Source of the DNA: Angiostrongylus vasorum
Taxonomy: Eukaryota; Nematoda; Chromadorea; Rhabditida; Metastrongylidae
Length of the DNA stretch: 64,000 nt
Assembly: GCA_018806985.1 (NCBI GenBank)
Contig: JADANN010000447.1
Location: forward strand, 62,001-126,000
Reading direction: 5' to 3'
Made by a program: the position numbers and the translations under genes. The notes below the pieces were generated by a model. It was not told the origin of the DNA, ran no database searches, and saw only the letters and a list, made by a program, of their open reading frames with translations. Position 1 is the first letter of the stretch. Each line of letters begins with the position of its first letter. Of this stretch, positions 12,401 through 22,700 are shown piece after piece.

Positions 12401-13692
12401 ATTCCCCTGTTATCTTGTTGACGATGAGTACTGAAATCAACTGACAACGCTTACGGTCTTAACTGAATGGATCCAAGTCGCTGTACTTTGAGTGTGCTTT
12501 CGAAATAGTCACGTGCCGAAGTAATCATATCCTCGAGTACCTCTTTTCTTTTTCCTCGTCGAGTCTGTAGGTTGTGAAGCGATTAGTAGCTGTAGGTCAT
12601 TGGTTACTATATCACTATCAGAGCTAAAAGTTACTTTATCGCCTATATAATGAAAAAAGTTGGCTCGAAAGCTTGCTAGAGGTCTACGGAAACAGGCTTT
12701 ACAGTAGCACGTCACTGTTTAGATGCTGCAATATGCACCACGTATCTATAGGTCGATCACCAAGTCTTCTTCACTAAAATAAGGTGGATGTTTAACAGTG
12801 TTTGTCTAATATGGCTACGAATGCCACATCTATATTCCATAACGACTCTACTACGTGCCATTTAATTTCGAGTTGTATCTCGCAGGGCGCCTGAGGCGCA
12901 ATAGTCGGAGGCACCCTGCTACAGACGTGGAATCGATCCTCGTGTTCATGACCCACCAAGCTTCCCATCTCTCCGGGGTCTGTAAATTGGTAGCAGACTT
13001 GTCTAGGAGGATAGAAGCACTGGTTCGATACATCGGTAGGCCACCGAAAGGCGAGATATGCATTCAACTACCTCCAAACGATGCTTGATGAAGTCGAATG
13101 CATGGCGCATCCCTCAGGGGATTGATCAACGCCAAGAGCTTTATCTTTTACTCTTTTATCGATCTGACCAATCTACATTCGAATAAGCTTATTCTACTAG
13201 TTGGGAAGTTTAACGTCCTCTATGGATACCGTACGGAGAATCTCAGTGTGTTTTCACAACATGGTATAGAACTATATTCAAAAGTATAATGTTCAGTGCG
13301 TTTTTTTTTGAAAATGAGATAAAATGTAAGACCAACAGCTCATGGACAACGTGCAACCAGGCTCTTTTGACCGTATACTTTCCCGTTAGAACTCTCCCCC
13401 TAAAATTATATAGAACGGAGCACTGCAGTTTCGCAACTCACATGTTGAATGTAGGATCGTATTCAGTTTCAATTCTTATCCAATCCCAAGATCTTGGTTC
13501 GCGTTTTAGCCGATGACCTTCTGGATATTCAGTAATCGCATAAGTGACTTCCTTTTTTGGAAGGAGCCTCAAATATCCAGTACAAACGATTCTAATAGTT
13601 GTAATAATTTGAGCGAAATATGAGCTCACCTTATATTCGCATGTGAGGATCGGTACTATCAGAACGAATACATAGTGAATACCAGTAAACAT
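3246..13692 (-). CDS. Leishmanolysin-like (invadolysin, M8) zinc metallopeptidase, 15 exons located
   Basis: A zinc endopeptidase of family M8, expected to be secreted or tethered by a GPI anchor. Exons, 5' to 3': 13692-13630, 13551-13442, 12564-12455, 10789-10678, 10041-9990, 9549-9438, 9151-8995 (or 8998), 7703-7665, 7497-7348, 6285-6188, 5993-5868, 5618-5450, 5005-4922, 4717-4616, 3434-3246. Phases agree at every junction except exon 2 to 3. In order the exons encode a signal peptide, a propeptide, a Cys-rich stretch, [30 protein letters not shown], the zinc motif HELIH, the third zinc ligand in GSHWEKR, the Met-turn [26 protein letters not shown] and a hydrophobic tail. About 557 residues are found, against roughly 650 in animal homologues. 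About 30 residues expected between exons 14 and 15, and a similar stretch after HELIH, were not located. The metzincin Gly after HExxH is Val. Family call secure; exact boundaries tentative. Confidence 0.9.
3765..4047 (+). repeat. S1 tRNA-derived SINE
   Basis: Somewhat degenerate A box (TGCTGCAGTGGTTGG) and B-box-like AGAATCGATCCCCGC, the shared body ending GATTAACGCCGAGAGC, and a pyrimidine-rich tail. The 148-residue minus-strand frame across it is a repeat artefact. It sits in the M8 intron between exons 14 and 15, where a short exon is missing. Confidence 0.85.
6035..6160 (-). repeat. R3 repeat fragment
   Basis: Carries the R3 core ATGATGCTAAGATATTTGC and the small hairpin near GGCAGGTGCCTGCGG. 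It lies in the M8 intron between exons 10 and 11. Confidence 0.75.
6188..6285 (-). CDS. M8 gene exon 10: Met-turn
   Basis: Acceptor TTCACTTAAG| and donor |GTAAGT. It encodes [16 protein letters not shown] and [11 protein letters not shown]; the Met of NEAMTG is the metzincin Met-turn. It ends in phase 2 and joins the exon at 5993-5868 ([20 protein letters not shown]) without a frame break. Confidence 0.92.
6772..7168 (-). repeat. S2 tRNA-derived SINE
   Basis: Read on minus it starts at an A box TAGCACAGTGGTAG and runs through a shared body to an A/T-rich AAATAAAAAAATAAAAG tail at the low-coordinate end. It lies in the M8 intron between exons 9 and 10. Confidence 0.8.
7348..7497 (-). CDS. M8 gene exon 9: conserved core with third zinc ligand
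   Basis: Fifty codons between GATGCAG| and |GTGACT, phase 0 at both ends. It encodes [29 protein letters not shown] and [10 protein letters not shown]. In the M8 family the His of the SHW..R segment is the third zinc ligand. The small preceding exon 7703-7665 ([13 protein letters not shown]) joins it in phase. Confidence 0.92.
8045..8293 (-). repeat. S1 tRNA-derived SINE
   Basis: Minus-orientation S1: starts CTCTCGGCGTTGATCAATCC on plus and ends in the inverse of the B-box region. Lies between M8 exons 7 and 8. Confidence 0.85.
8660..8770 (+). repeat. Degenerate S2 SINE 3' part
   Basis: Matches the S2 body (CTCGACCAGCAGCCAAAACC, then GATGCGGGAGAACGAGTCG) but lacks the tRNA-like head. Confidence 0.55.
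8995..9151 (-). CDS. M8 gene exon 7: zinc-binding HExxH helix
   Basis: The acceptor TTGATTTAG precedes the frame, which begins [13 protein letters not shown], the conserved strand before the active site, then [17 protein letters not shown]. The two His and the Glu of HELIH are present. In leishmanolysins the motif usually continues Ala-Leu-Gly-Phe; here it is Ala-Phe-Val-Phe, and a GGC to GTC change would suffice. The donor is either GAG|GTGGTA (8998) or GTG|GTAAAG (8995), and both keep phase 0. Confidence 0.88.
9750..9784. other. Short inverted repeat
   Basis: ATGGCCCACATGC, about 7 nt loop, then GCGTGTGGGCCAT: 13-bp arms with one G:T-type mismatch. It is inside the intron between M8 exons 5 and 6. 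Function unknown. Confidence 0.6.
10395..10470 (-). repeat. R3 repeat fragment
   Basis: ATGTTGCTGAGATATTTTC followed by AAAACTC, a diverged piece of the R3 core inside the M8 intron between exons 4 and 5. Confidence 0.55.
12036..12407 (-). repeat. S2 tRNA-derived SINE
   Basis: Shares the S2 body with the copies at 6772 and 59212 (CGACTTGTCTTCACGTCTAC, GATTTGTTTCCCTCGC, GAGGATTTGCACTTCATC), with the tRNA-like head at its high-coordinate end near CACTATCACTGTGCTA. Lies between M8 exons 3 and 4. Confidence 0.75.
12886..13153 (+). repeat. S1 tRNA-derived SINE
   Basis: GGCGCAATAGTCGGAGGC and GTGGAATCGATCC boxes, S1 body and the ending GATCAACGCCAAGAGC. Lies between M8 exons 2 and 3. The overlapping 70-91-residue frames are artefacts. 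Confidence 0.85.
13442..13692 (-). CDS. M8 gene exons 1-2: signal peptide and propeptide start
   Basis: Exon 1 (13692-13630) starts at the ATG and encodes 21 residues with a hydrophobic core ([12 protein letters not shown]), then a GTGAGC donor. Exon 2 probably runs 13551-13442 and encodes [13 protein letters not shown], a basic LKREPRSW segment and [12 protein letters not shown], matching the start of the M8 propeptide; its donor GTGAGT leaves phase 2. An alternative acceptor at 13591 gives the wrong phase. The whole 84-codon stretch is also open without splicing. Exon 3 (12564-12455, ending [13 protein letters not shown]..) has a good CTACAG acceptor but in phase 0, so a mini-exon, another boundary or a frameshift lies between exons 2 and 3. 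Confidence 0.75.
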
Positions 13693-13839
13693 AGAAGTGC
13701 TGAAGATTTTCCGTGGGGTGGAATGGTGACGAACAAAATATTAAATGAACCTCGCCCTCACATTCAAACGATGATAATAATTATCTGCTGTTATCTAAGA
13801 AAACTTTGTGATCACATAATTATCTGGATACTCGTCACT

Positions 13840-14050
13840 TTTTATTTACTGCCTTTTCCTTTCTTTAATGGCAGGGTATTATGTAAAGTGTAACCATAAT
13901 GATGCTGAGATATTTGCAAAACTCCGGACCGCTGGTTTCTGCGGTGGGGACCGAACATACTATTACCGCTTCCGGTGGCTAACGCGTTCATCACCACACC
14001 ATGCGAGACTTTCGTTTCACCTTTCTGTCTTTATGGTTATACCTGGATAG
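13840..14050 (-). repeat. R3 repeat copy
   Basis: Shares ATGATGCTGAGATATTTGC, AAACTCCGGACCGC and GGCTAACGCGTTCA with the other R3 copies. Confidence 0.8.
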
Positions 14051-14329
14051 TACAAACTCATAATGATCACTGCACGATTTTAATTCGACTGGAATTCGAC
14101 GGATTATCAGTGTACTAGAGCGTTCGCTCCCAATTCGTCCCCATTTGTGCTCAGTGACCTTCGTGGGGGAGCAATAGAAATGCCACTAGGCGACGAGTTT
14201 TCTCCCAAGATGGAAGATTCTTGTGACGGCTGGTAGTCCTGTGATTAGTCAACCGAGCATTAGAAGATCTATCATGCTGAATCTAGAGTAGAATAAAGTA
14301 GCGGTAATTAATTAGCTCTTAATCCTCGT

Positions 14330-14460
14330 TTCATCCCAACGGTTCACCGCCTCATCGCGGCTGGGAGCCAATGGCTAAGCCAGCAAGTCTCCGGAGAATA
14401 GAAATTATGCTGGGGCCTGTACAATCAGTGAAGATGGGCCATCTAAGTATCTAAGTAAGT
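14330..14460 (+). repeat. R4 repeat with internal deletion
   Basis: Keeps both ends of R4 (GGTTCACCGCCTCATCGCGG and ATTATGCTGGGGCCTG..) but the middle of about 250 bp is missing. It ends in a short AAGTAAGTAAGTAA tract. Confidence 0.7.
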
Positions 14461-15962
14461 AAGTAAATCCATTTTTTGTCAAACAAGTTGATGCATTAGA
14501 ATGTAGAAATAATTTTTAAAAAAACGACACCGACAGACGGCTGCTACACTGACAACGCTGACAGATGACTGACGGTGTTAACAGTGCCGTTCTGGTTACA
14601 AACTTCCTTTGCAGTCACTGGTGAGCGGAAAAACTCCGTGATTGGACTAACACGTGCATTGTCGCTAGTATGACCCCGTATTGGGTCAACCACGATTTCC
14701 ATCACTTTGAGACTGATGAAATAGTACTAGACTTGTTAAGGGAAAGTTTCCTCCGATTCACAAAGGTTCACGGGTGTCTCTGTGATGAAGATCTGAGATG
14801 AGCGATTTCTTCCGGTATTGACACAATTCGCTCAATGCCCTCTCATTCACTCTACCTAGTGACGAAGATAAGATAGTCGAGTCAGTCGCTTATTTTCCAA
14901 CATGGCTATTATTTTATCGGAGATCAGTGCAGTTTCACGTTGACTGACGAATTTTCTTGACCAACAATTGAAGAGATTTATGAACAAAACAAAGTCCTCA
15001 AGCAGCAAACGAACCCAAAGAGCGAAACCCCAGGCTTCGTGTATGTAGGATAAACGAGGGAATGAATCAAATGCAAGAAGTGCTGGGTTACTGTTTATAT
15101 ACGATCTCGAGTCACGAGAATTAAAATAAAATAAAGACTATGTTATCACTGAGAATAAGAGCCCTTGAATAGCTTCAGCTGTGGCTTTACCTTATGCACA
15201 AGAACGTCATATTACTAAACTATACTCTAGTGCTTCACATGAAGAGTATTCGTTGATATAAGCAAGAGCAGCTTTTAAAGCTACATCTGCCATCTTCTAG
15301 ATCAATTTAGAAGAAAGTTTAGTACTAGCTGATTGTAAAGTAGACAGCAGATAGCCCGTTCAACAACTGGTGTGGTCGCATGATTTTAACGATTGATCCC
15401 ACTAATCATAAACATCGGCCCACATTGATCGCTGGCGAAGTATTTACTCCTTCAAAACGATGCTTAACTTTTTGTTTCTGCTGTTCGGCAAGTTTATTTT
15501 TTTCGCTGTTATGCTCTAAAAAACTGTTTTTTCATGAAAAGTTACGCTTTCATGAATGACTTGCTGGGAATCTTACGATGTGATCAGTTGAAAGCAGTAC
15601 TACAAATTAAATTATGGATGAATAGCAGGATAGTAGAATTGGGCTGATGATCTTTCATTGACGTACATGATTTCAGCATCATCGGATTCCATAAAATGTG
15701 GAAGCATCGTGTACGGTTTAGCTATCAAACGATATCGATGTCTTTGTTAGCGTATCTAGAGAGCGATAGAACGCGAGTGCTGCACTACTTTGGGACTATA
15801 TGGGCCAAGAAATTCTTCTGAGGAAAAGTGTTTCTTCCAAAAACTGTTGAACAGGGTTAATCAATAGTGGACTATTGTTAAGCGAATCTTTGAAATATTC
15901 CCAGTCCAAAAAGCTACTACTGTATATTGCAGTGTACTCACTAAAGTATTAGTGCTTCTTCC

Positions 15963-16337
15963 AAAGGTCTACCGCCCCATCGTGGCTGGAAGGTGTTCCT
16001 GTGTGTCGGACTGCGATGTATAGCAAGCGATTCATCCACTGCCAGGGTCTCCCAAGCTGAAAAGGAGCCCGGCGTTTCCATCAGGAAGCCTAGCTAGGAG
16101 TAAACCAATATCAGGATCCACCACCGTCCTGGTATCAAAGTCGCATGGTGGTAAGTAAATCACCCGCTGATCCACAAAGGCTGCGAATGCCTGGTGGTGG
16201 TGAAGACCTGGGACAGACTTTGGCCAGGCTGACTTCAGGGCTCCAGTGAACCACAATGGCATAACCAGCACATCTCCGAAAAAATTGAGATTATGCTGGA
16301 GCCCGCACAACCAGTGAGACGGAGCATTCAAGTGTCA
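15963..16337 (+). repeat. R4 dispersed repeat
   Basis: Full-length copy from TCTACCGCCCCATCGTGGCT to CATTCAAGTGTCAAG. The minus-strand frame at 16331-16032 encodes a peptide ending DFDTRTVVDPDIGLLL..GDPGSG that recurs in other copies. Confidence 0.85.
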
Positions 16338-16739
16338 AGTTACAAACGCTTAAAACTTAACACATGCCTTATTTTATATCAAACCATCAGGAATAATTTG
16401 TCCCCTTCACAACATATGTGAAATCGATTGATGTGCTTGCGGAACCCTCACGATTTCCGTGGCATTGATTTGTGGGACTGTGGAGTTTTCCAATTATTGT
16501 GGAATCAGGTGGTATACTTATGGACACTACTTCTGCAGAATCGCGTGCTGGTGACATCGATCTTTCAGACAGATTGTTTCTAAGAAAATTCGCCTTGGTT
16601 TGTTTATATTTCAATGAGATGACAGATTGTTATCGCAAGCATGACATGCTCTAGACAATGCTAATCGTAGATACTACTTGCTTTTTTTTCTATTTAAAGT
16701 CACTAGTTTCGTTTCCAATTACAGCATCTGCGTTTACAG

Positions 16740-19700
16740 CGTTAAGTCAACATGGATCATGCAACGTTCGCGTCATCGGCAATTTGGCAATCGTAGCTAA
16801 GCCGATCGGTAACGCGGGCACCGAAGATGTCCCTCTACAATCTGCTGTTGGTGATTTTTTGGTGAGTTTCAGGTGTAAAGGAAAGGCAAATAAACCTTAC
16901 CGACTGTGACTATTGAAAACATTGTGGTAGATTTCTTGTAGAAAGGGAATGATTTACTTTGGAAACTTTTTTCACACGTACTTCTCACAGTTTATTTAGG
17001 AATGCCCGCAAGCACCGGTTCGTCGTAAAACGGGATTACTCTTATTGTTCACGCTTTTTCGAAGTTAGACTGCAAACCAAGCATTTCATTGGTGTAAAGT
17101 AATATAGAACAAACAAGATAGTTAGTACAGCAGTCATTTGACCGAATTCTGGTTGCAGAAGCATTAGAATAACATGTTTATACCTCGAGGTTATGAGAAG
17201 GAAAGCACACGATCAAAGAGTGCCTTAAACATCGGTTTATTTTCTTCTCATCTAACCTAAAAACAAAACGATTATATGAGGACTTTTAGGTGTGGAATCG
17301 AAAAAGTGGGTGAAGAAGTACCGGTGGAGTACGGTGAATTTACGAGACTTCGTGATGGAAAGGTAATTTACTATTTTCAATCCAAGCATTCATCTCCTTT
17401 TCCTTGGAAATAAAAGCCGAATCTAGCTGGTGTTCGATGTGAACTACAGAACACGCGAAAAATTACAAAGACAAAATTGTTTTTGGACGATGTTGACTTG
17501 TTCATTTACTGCCTACTCTAGCTTTTCACGACAGGGAATTATGTTAAATGCAACCACAGTGATGCTGAGATATTTGCAAAACTCCAGTCCGCAGGTGTGT
17601 GCGGTGGGGATCGAACTCACTATTACCCTTTTTGAGGGCTGGCGTGTTCACTACTACAGCATGCGAGTCCTTCGTTTCGTCTGTGTCTCAGCTAGCTCTA
17701 GCGATCAGTGCCATCAACAATCACCCGTCAACGGAATTGATCTGCGGAGCCCACATCGGCATTGAACCCAGTTTAGTTGAGGCTGTAGTTTAAATCACAA
17801 TATTTGCTTTTTTATTTTACGCCTATTACAATTTTTATGGCAGGGTGTTATGCGAAATAAAACCACAAGGATGCTGAGGAAATATTTGCAAAACTCCAGT
17901 CCGCAGGTGTTTGCGGTGGAGATCGAACTCACTATTACCCTTTTTGAGGGCTGGCGTGTTCACTACTACAGCATGCGAGTCCTTCGTTTCGCCTGTGTCT
18001 CAGCTAGCTCTAGCGATCAGTGCCATCAACAATCACCCGTCAACGGAATTGATCTGCGGAGCCCACATCGGCATTGAACCCAGTTTAGTTGAGGCTGTAG
18101 TTTAAATCACAATATTTGCTTTTTATTTTACGCCTATTACAATTTTTATGGCAGGGTGTTATGCGAAATAAAACCACAAGGATGCTGAGGAAATATTTGC
18201 AAAACTCCAGTCCGCAGGTGTTTGCGGTGGAGATCGAACTCAATATTACCCCTTTTTGGTGATTGGCCTGTTCATCACCGCACCATGCCTTTCCCTCGTT
18301 TCGCCTTTCTCTCAGCTAACATTGTGATTTCGACTACAGCTTCAGCTTAACTGGTTTAAATGTAAATTTGTGCTTCCCAGATCAATCCTGTTGAGGGATG
18401 ATTGCTGATGGCACTGCTAGAAAAAAAACTAGCTGAGAGAGAGGCGAAACGAAAGACCCGCACGGTGTGGTGTGAACACGTTACCCCCGGAAAGGACAAT
18501 AGCAGGTTCTATCCCACCGCAGGCACCTGCGGTCCGGAGTTTTGCAGATTTCTCAGTATCATTGTGTTTTAGATACTAATTACCCAATCTTGGCCACAGA
18601 ACATTTCCGGGACGTAAAATAGACTTCATTTTGAATATCGATAGCACGACTTTCTTACTGATTCCTTCCTTTCTTTTTCCTTCTTTTCGTACAGTTTTCT
18701 GCATCCCTTTTAGAGTTCTTCTCACGAATTGATGTGATATCGTGTCCTCTTCAATTATATTATACTAGTTAAAGATTTTCGAAGCGACAATCAGCGATCG
18801 TCGAGCAAAGTTGCGTTTCGGTACGGCACCCGCAACAGTTGCCGGCAAGTACATGTGCGAAGTGCGTGATAGTGACGGCGAACTACGAAGGGGATATCTA
18901 TTTCTTTATTGTAAGTGAAAAAAATTTTTCATTTTCAGATTTAGTTTTCAAAAGGTATTCAGTAAGAACGAATTAAAGCACCTCCTATACTTCAACTTCC
19001 AAGCCGCTCAAATTTTTACGAGGTCTTACTGTCTCGACCTCCAAAAGTCGTGGGCGAAGCCAGAACAGCCAGAGAAGGTGACCGTGTCGAGCTTCGTTGT
19101 CCGGTATTCGGCTACCCTCAGCCACATGTGATATGGCAGAAAAGTGGGACTGCTCTAGGTTTGTGATTTCGCAATCTGTAAAATTATACAACAAATGTCA
19201 TGACCCGTTCACAGTTATTGTAACTTTCTTGCTCTTGTCTACTTTCAAAGCTCTGTGCCATAGGTACAGAGGTATTATTTTGAGGAAGCGTTAGATTATA
19301 AACAGGAAAAGAATTTACTCTTTCAGTTATCTGTGCTGAGAATAACGTTTCATAAGAAAGCGCAGTGCTCATAGATACCACATAACAAGTGTTGGGTCGA
19401 CAAGCAGCCTAATTCTGAGAGGACGAGAAATGTGGTGCCAAACTTGTCTGAAAAGCTCGCTAGAATTCACAAAGTCTAGTGACTAGTTGTGGTGAAAATG
19501 TGAGAAAGCACTAAAAGCGTTTCGCTGGAAATCTAAGGCGAATCAATCCGACCAACTTTCCCGAATTTCATGAAGAACACAAAAAATCACATGTCAAAAC
19601 ATTAAAAAAAAATCGAAATCATGACACGTGAGCCCCCGAAAAGGGTAATCGCATGCTCGAACATAACCCGGGGTTCCGATCATATTTCAGTATTATTGTG

Positions 19701-22700
19701 GTTCTATTTCACATTATACCCTGTCATGAAAAAAATAGGCAGCAAATAAAACTTGAACGAAGATAACCAATTGGCAGCGGAAAGCATGCGCAAACCCGAA
19801 GTTTAGCGATGACGAGTACAAAACGGTGAATCTAGTGAAAAAAATTGGTCAGATTGATATGTGAAAATAGGTAACATTACTTTTATCACCCGTCACCTGT
19901 TCTCCCGGTGACCTTCGAGTGACTTGAGTGGGCGTCACTAATTCTTCCATTTTTCCCGTCGCGTGCAAGAGTAGCCCAATGGGTTCTGCTCGCTCAAGGG
20001 ACTCGTTGACCATCATACCTTTCATTTAGGCTTTTAGTAAAGAACTCTGACCTTCGTATAGGGAATCTTCCTGCAGTATGTTTGACATCACGAAGGATCC
20101 ATCCACTAACGGCTCTTGTCCATTGGCTGTCGTTCATACGCGTTACGTATCCGGGCCACTTTATCCTCGACAGTTTGGCATATAAAATGACATCTTTGAT
20201 TTTTGACCATTGATGCATGTCAGAGCTTCGGATCTCTACCTTTACTTGTGTGACACGGAGCACTCCTAGAATCGTCCTTTCGACTGCGCGTTCAATGACG
20301 CACCCTGTTTACGCAGCGACCAGGTTTCTGACGCATACATTAACTCAGAAAGTACCGCTGAGTCAAAAAGAGTGAACACTGAGTCGGGTGTTCTTTGCTT
20401 TTTCATTGCATCCTCTATGGTCTTGAAAGCTCCCCGAGCCACATACTTCCTCATGCTTAACTCTGGAGCATAGTCGTTCTCCATGTTGACTTTCCGAACT
20501 AGATAGGATTAACTGGAGCATTCGGAATATTCATTCCGTTGAGCGTGAATGGAGCATACGTAACTCTTGGCTAATGTTTGCAGCTTGCGAAGGATCTTTA
20601 TATACTGAGTAGGGACTTCGTGAGAGTTCAGGGCTTCCACGACTGTTTTTATCCGAAATGAGTGAAAAGCTCTCTTTAAATTGATGAAATTGAGACAGAG
20701 CGGTCTTTCGCACTCTCGCGATACTTCAATGAGTCTTGCTATAGTGTGGCTGTGGTCTATGCCACTGAATAGTCTTCGAAACCCTGCTTGCTCACTCAGC
20801 TGCCCTGCGTCCCGTACTCTACCGACTTTTTTTAGGAAGGCTCGAGTGAAAACTTTGTAGAAGACAAACAGCAAGCGGATTGAGCGATAGTTGCCGATGT
20901 AGTGGAGGTTACTCTTCTTGAACAAAAGCACATTCTTACTGGTCTTCCACAGAGTACGGACCTTGCATTCAGACAGGTAACGTGTGAAGAGCCGACCCAG
21001 TGTGTTTACGAGGAGTGGCGGAAGGTTCCTCAGGTGTTCAGATCTTATCCTGTACAGACCTGGAGCTGGTCGATTTTTTCACCGACGAAATGGTATGTCG
21101 GATTTCGGAAGGGAGAGCCGGTGGTACAACATATCCACCCTCCCTTATTAATGTGACGGAAGGTGGACGTCGTTAACGAAGAGATCTGAGTAGTCATGAA
21201 TGATTTTCTCCGTTGCCTTTCTGGACGTTGTAACCTTTCCTTCTGGACGTCTTAGTGCAACCATTTTGGCGTAACTGGCAAAGCTTCGGTGGCTTTGCAA
21301 ATGCTTTTCCCAACCGCTGCAGCTTCCACCGTAACTGCTGCTGTTCTCTCATTAAGATCTTCTCTCATCGCCTCTCTGCAATGTTTTGCGAGTTCCGACG
21401 TGAGTTGACGGTTCCCCTGCAGCTCGTGCGATTCCACGCTGGCGTGTCAGCTGCAGTGTTTCTAGAGACAGACGTCTCTTGGTGACTTTGGTGAAGATGT
21501 TGAATGAGCCAATCCCATTCCTCGTCGATGTTATCGAAAATCCCAACAGCCGACTAATGAATTGAATAAGTCCCAGTTTGCGGTGGTTCTGGGACTTCGG
21601 TTTTTGAATTTAGCGGCTTTTTTCTCCTCTGCGCGAGGAATAGAATCTTGCACGAAGGAGACGGTGGTCTGATCCTGCGTAGAATTTTTTGGACAAGAGT
21701 GACACCAGTTGAGGCCAAAACTTCGAGTTACTATAATATGGCCTATTTCTTTATGGTACTCTCTATTGAGAGATTCCGACGTCCCACGCTGAAGGTGGTG
21801 TTGTGGAATTGAGAGTTACCATGAATGGTCTTGGTCGTCATGATAAACTCACTCTGCTCACCCTGCTCATTCCATTATAATCCGTGGGTTCCAATGTAGC
21901 GTTCTTCAGACGTCCTTCTGGGTCCAATCCTAGCGTTAAAATCTCCAATGGTAACCTTGAAGAATGTGCGGTCATCTCTGTAAAACTTTTCCAAGTTCAT
22001 TAAAACTCTTCTAGTTCTTCTTCTTCAGAGTTTAGAGTTTCGACTGTTAAACTTTGAAGATTGTCAAAGCCGGTATTGATCCACATCTCTGCAATCGTAA
22101 ACGTACGATTTTGTTCGAATGAATCGATGTCCATAGCCAAACTCGTGTTGACGAGAACTTCGATGTCGCCGACTCCTCTATTATCGCATGTTCCGTGGAA
22201 CAGTTTGTCATAGCCGGCGTTGCATGGGTGGCGTCGAGTCGTCTCGGCCAGGCTAATGACATCGTACTTTATCCTTCTTGCTGGCAAGATGAACTCTTCT
22301 ATCGAGGACTCGGATGCAAGTGTACCTGCATTGTAGGTACAGATCGTCACCATAGTTCGTTGCAACCCAGGCAGCTTCCATTGGCTCTGAGATTTTAGCA
22401 CCCTCGTCGTACCCATCCAATCTAACACTCTCCATTCGGGGCTCTTTCAGAGTCAGGGAAATGAGGCCCGTTTGTTTTACTATGTTCAGGTCTTGATACC
22501 CACGTATACCTTGCTGAACTCTGAACGTGGGGGATGGGTATACTCATAGGTAGTTTGCCAGTCTCTCCCAGAGTGGACATGGAGCTTATTTGGTGGAGGC
22601 GACTCGTAACCGCCTCCCTTATAATTCCCTGTCACTTGATTGCAGCCTTTTGCTCGAACTGACTCGTATAACACAATCGGCATAAACTAGAACACACCCA

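Larger units (their letters stand above)
13693..16739. other. Intergenic region between divergent genes
   Basis: Lies between the start codon of the minus-strand M8 gene and the first located exon of the plus-strand Ig gene, so promoters of both should be here. It contains an R3 repeat (13840-14050), a deleted R4 piece (14330-14460) and a full R4 copy (15963-16337). I see no further gene from 14.46 to 15.96 kb. A short ATG-led hydrophobic frame at 15460-15519 (MLNFLFLLFGKF..) looks like a signal peptide, but its available donor gives phase 0 while the next exon needs phase 1. Confidence 0.6.
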
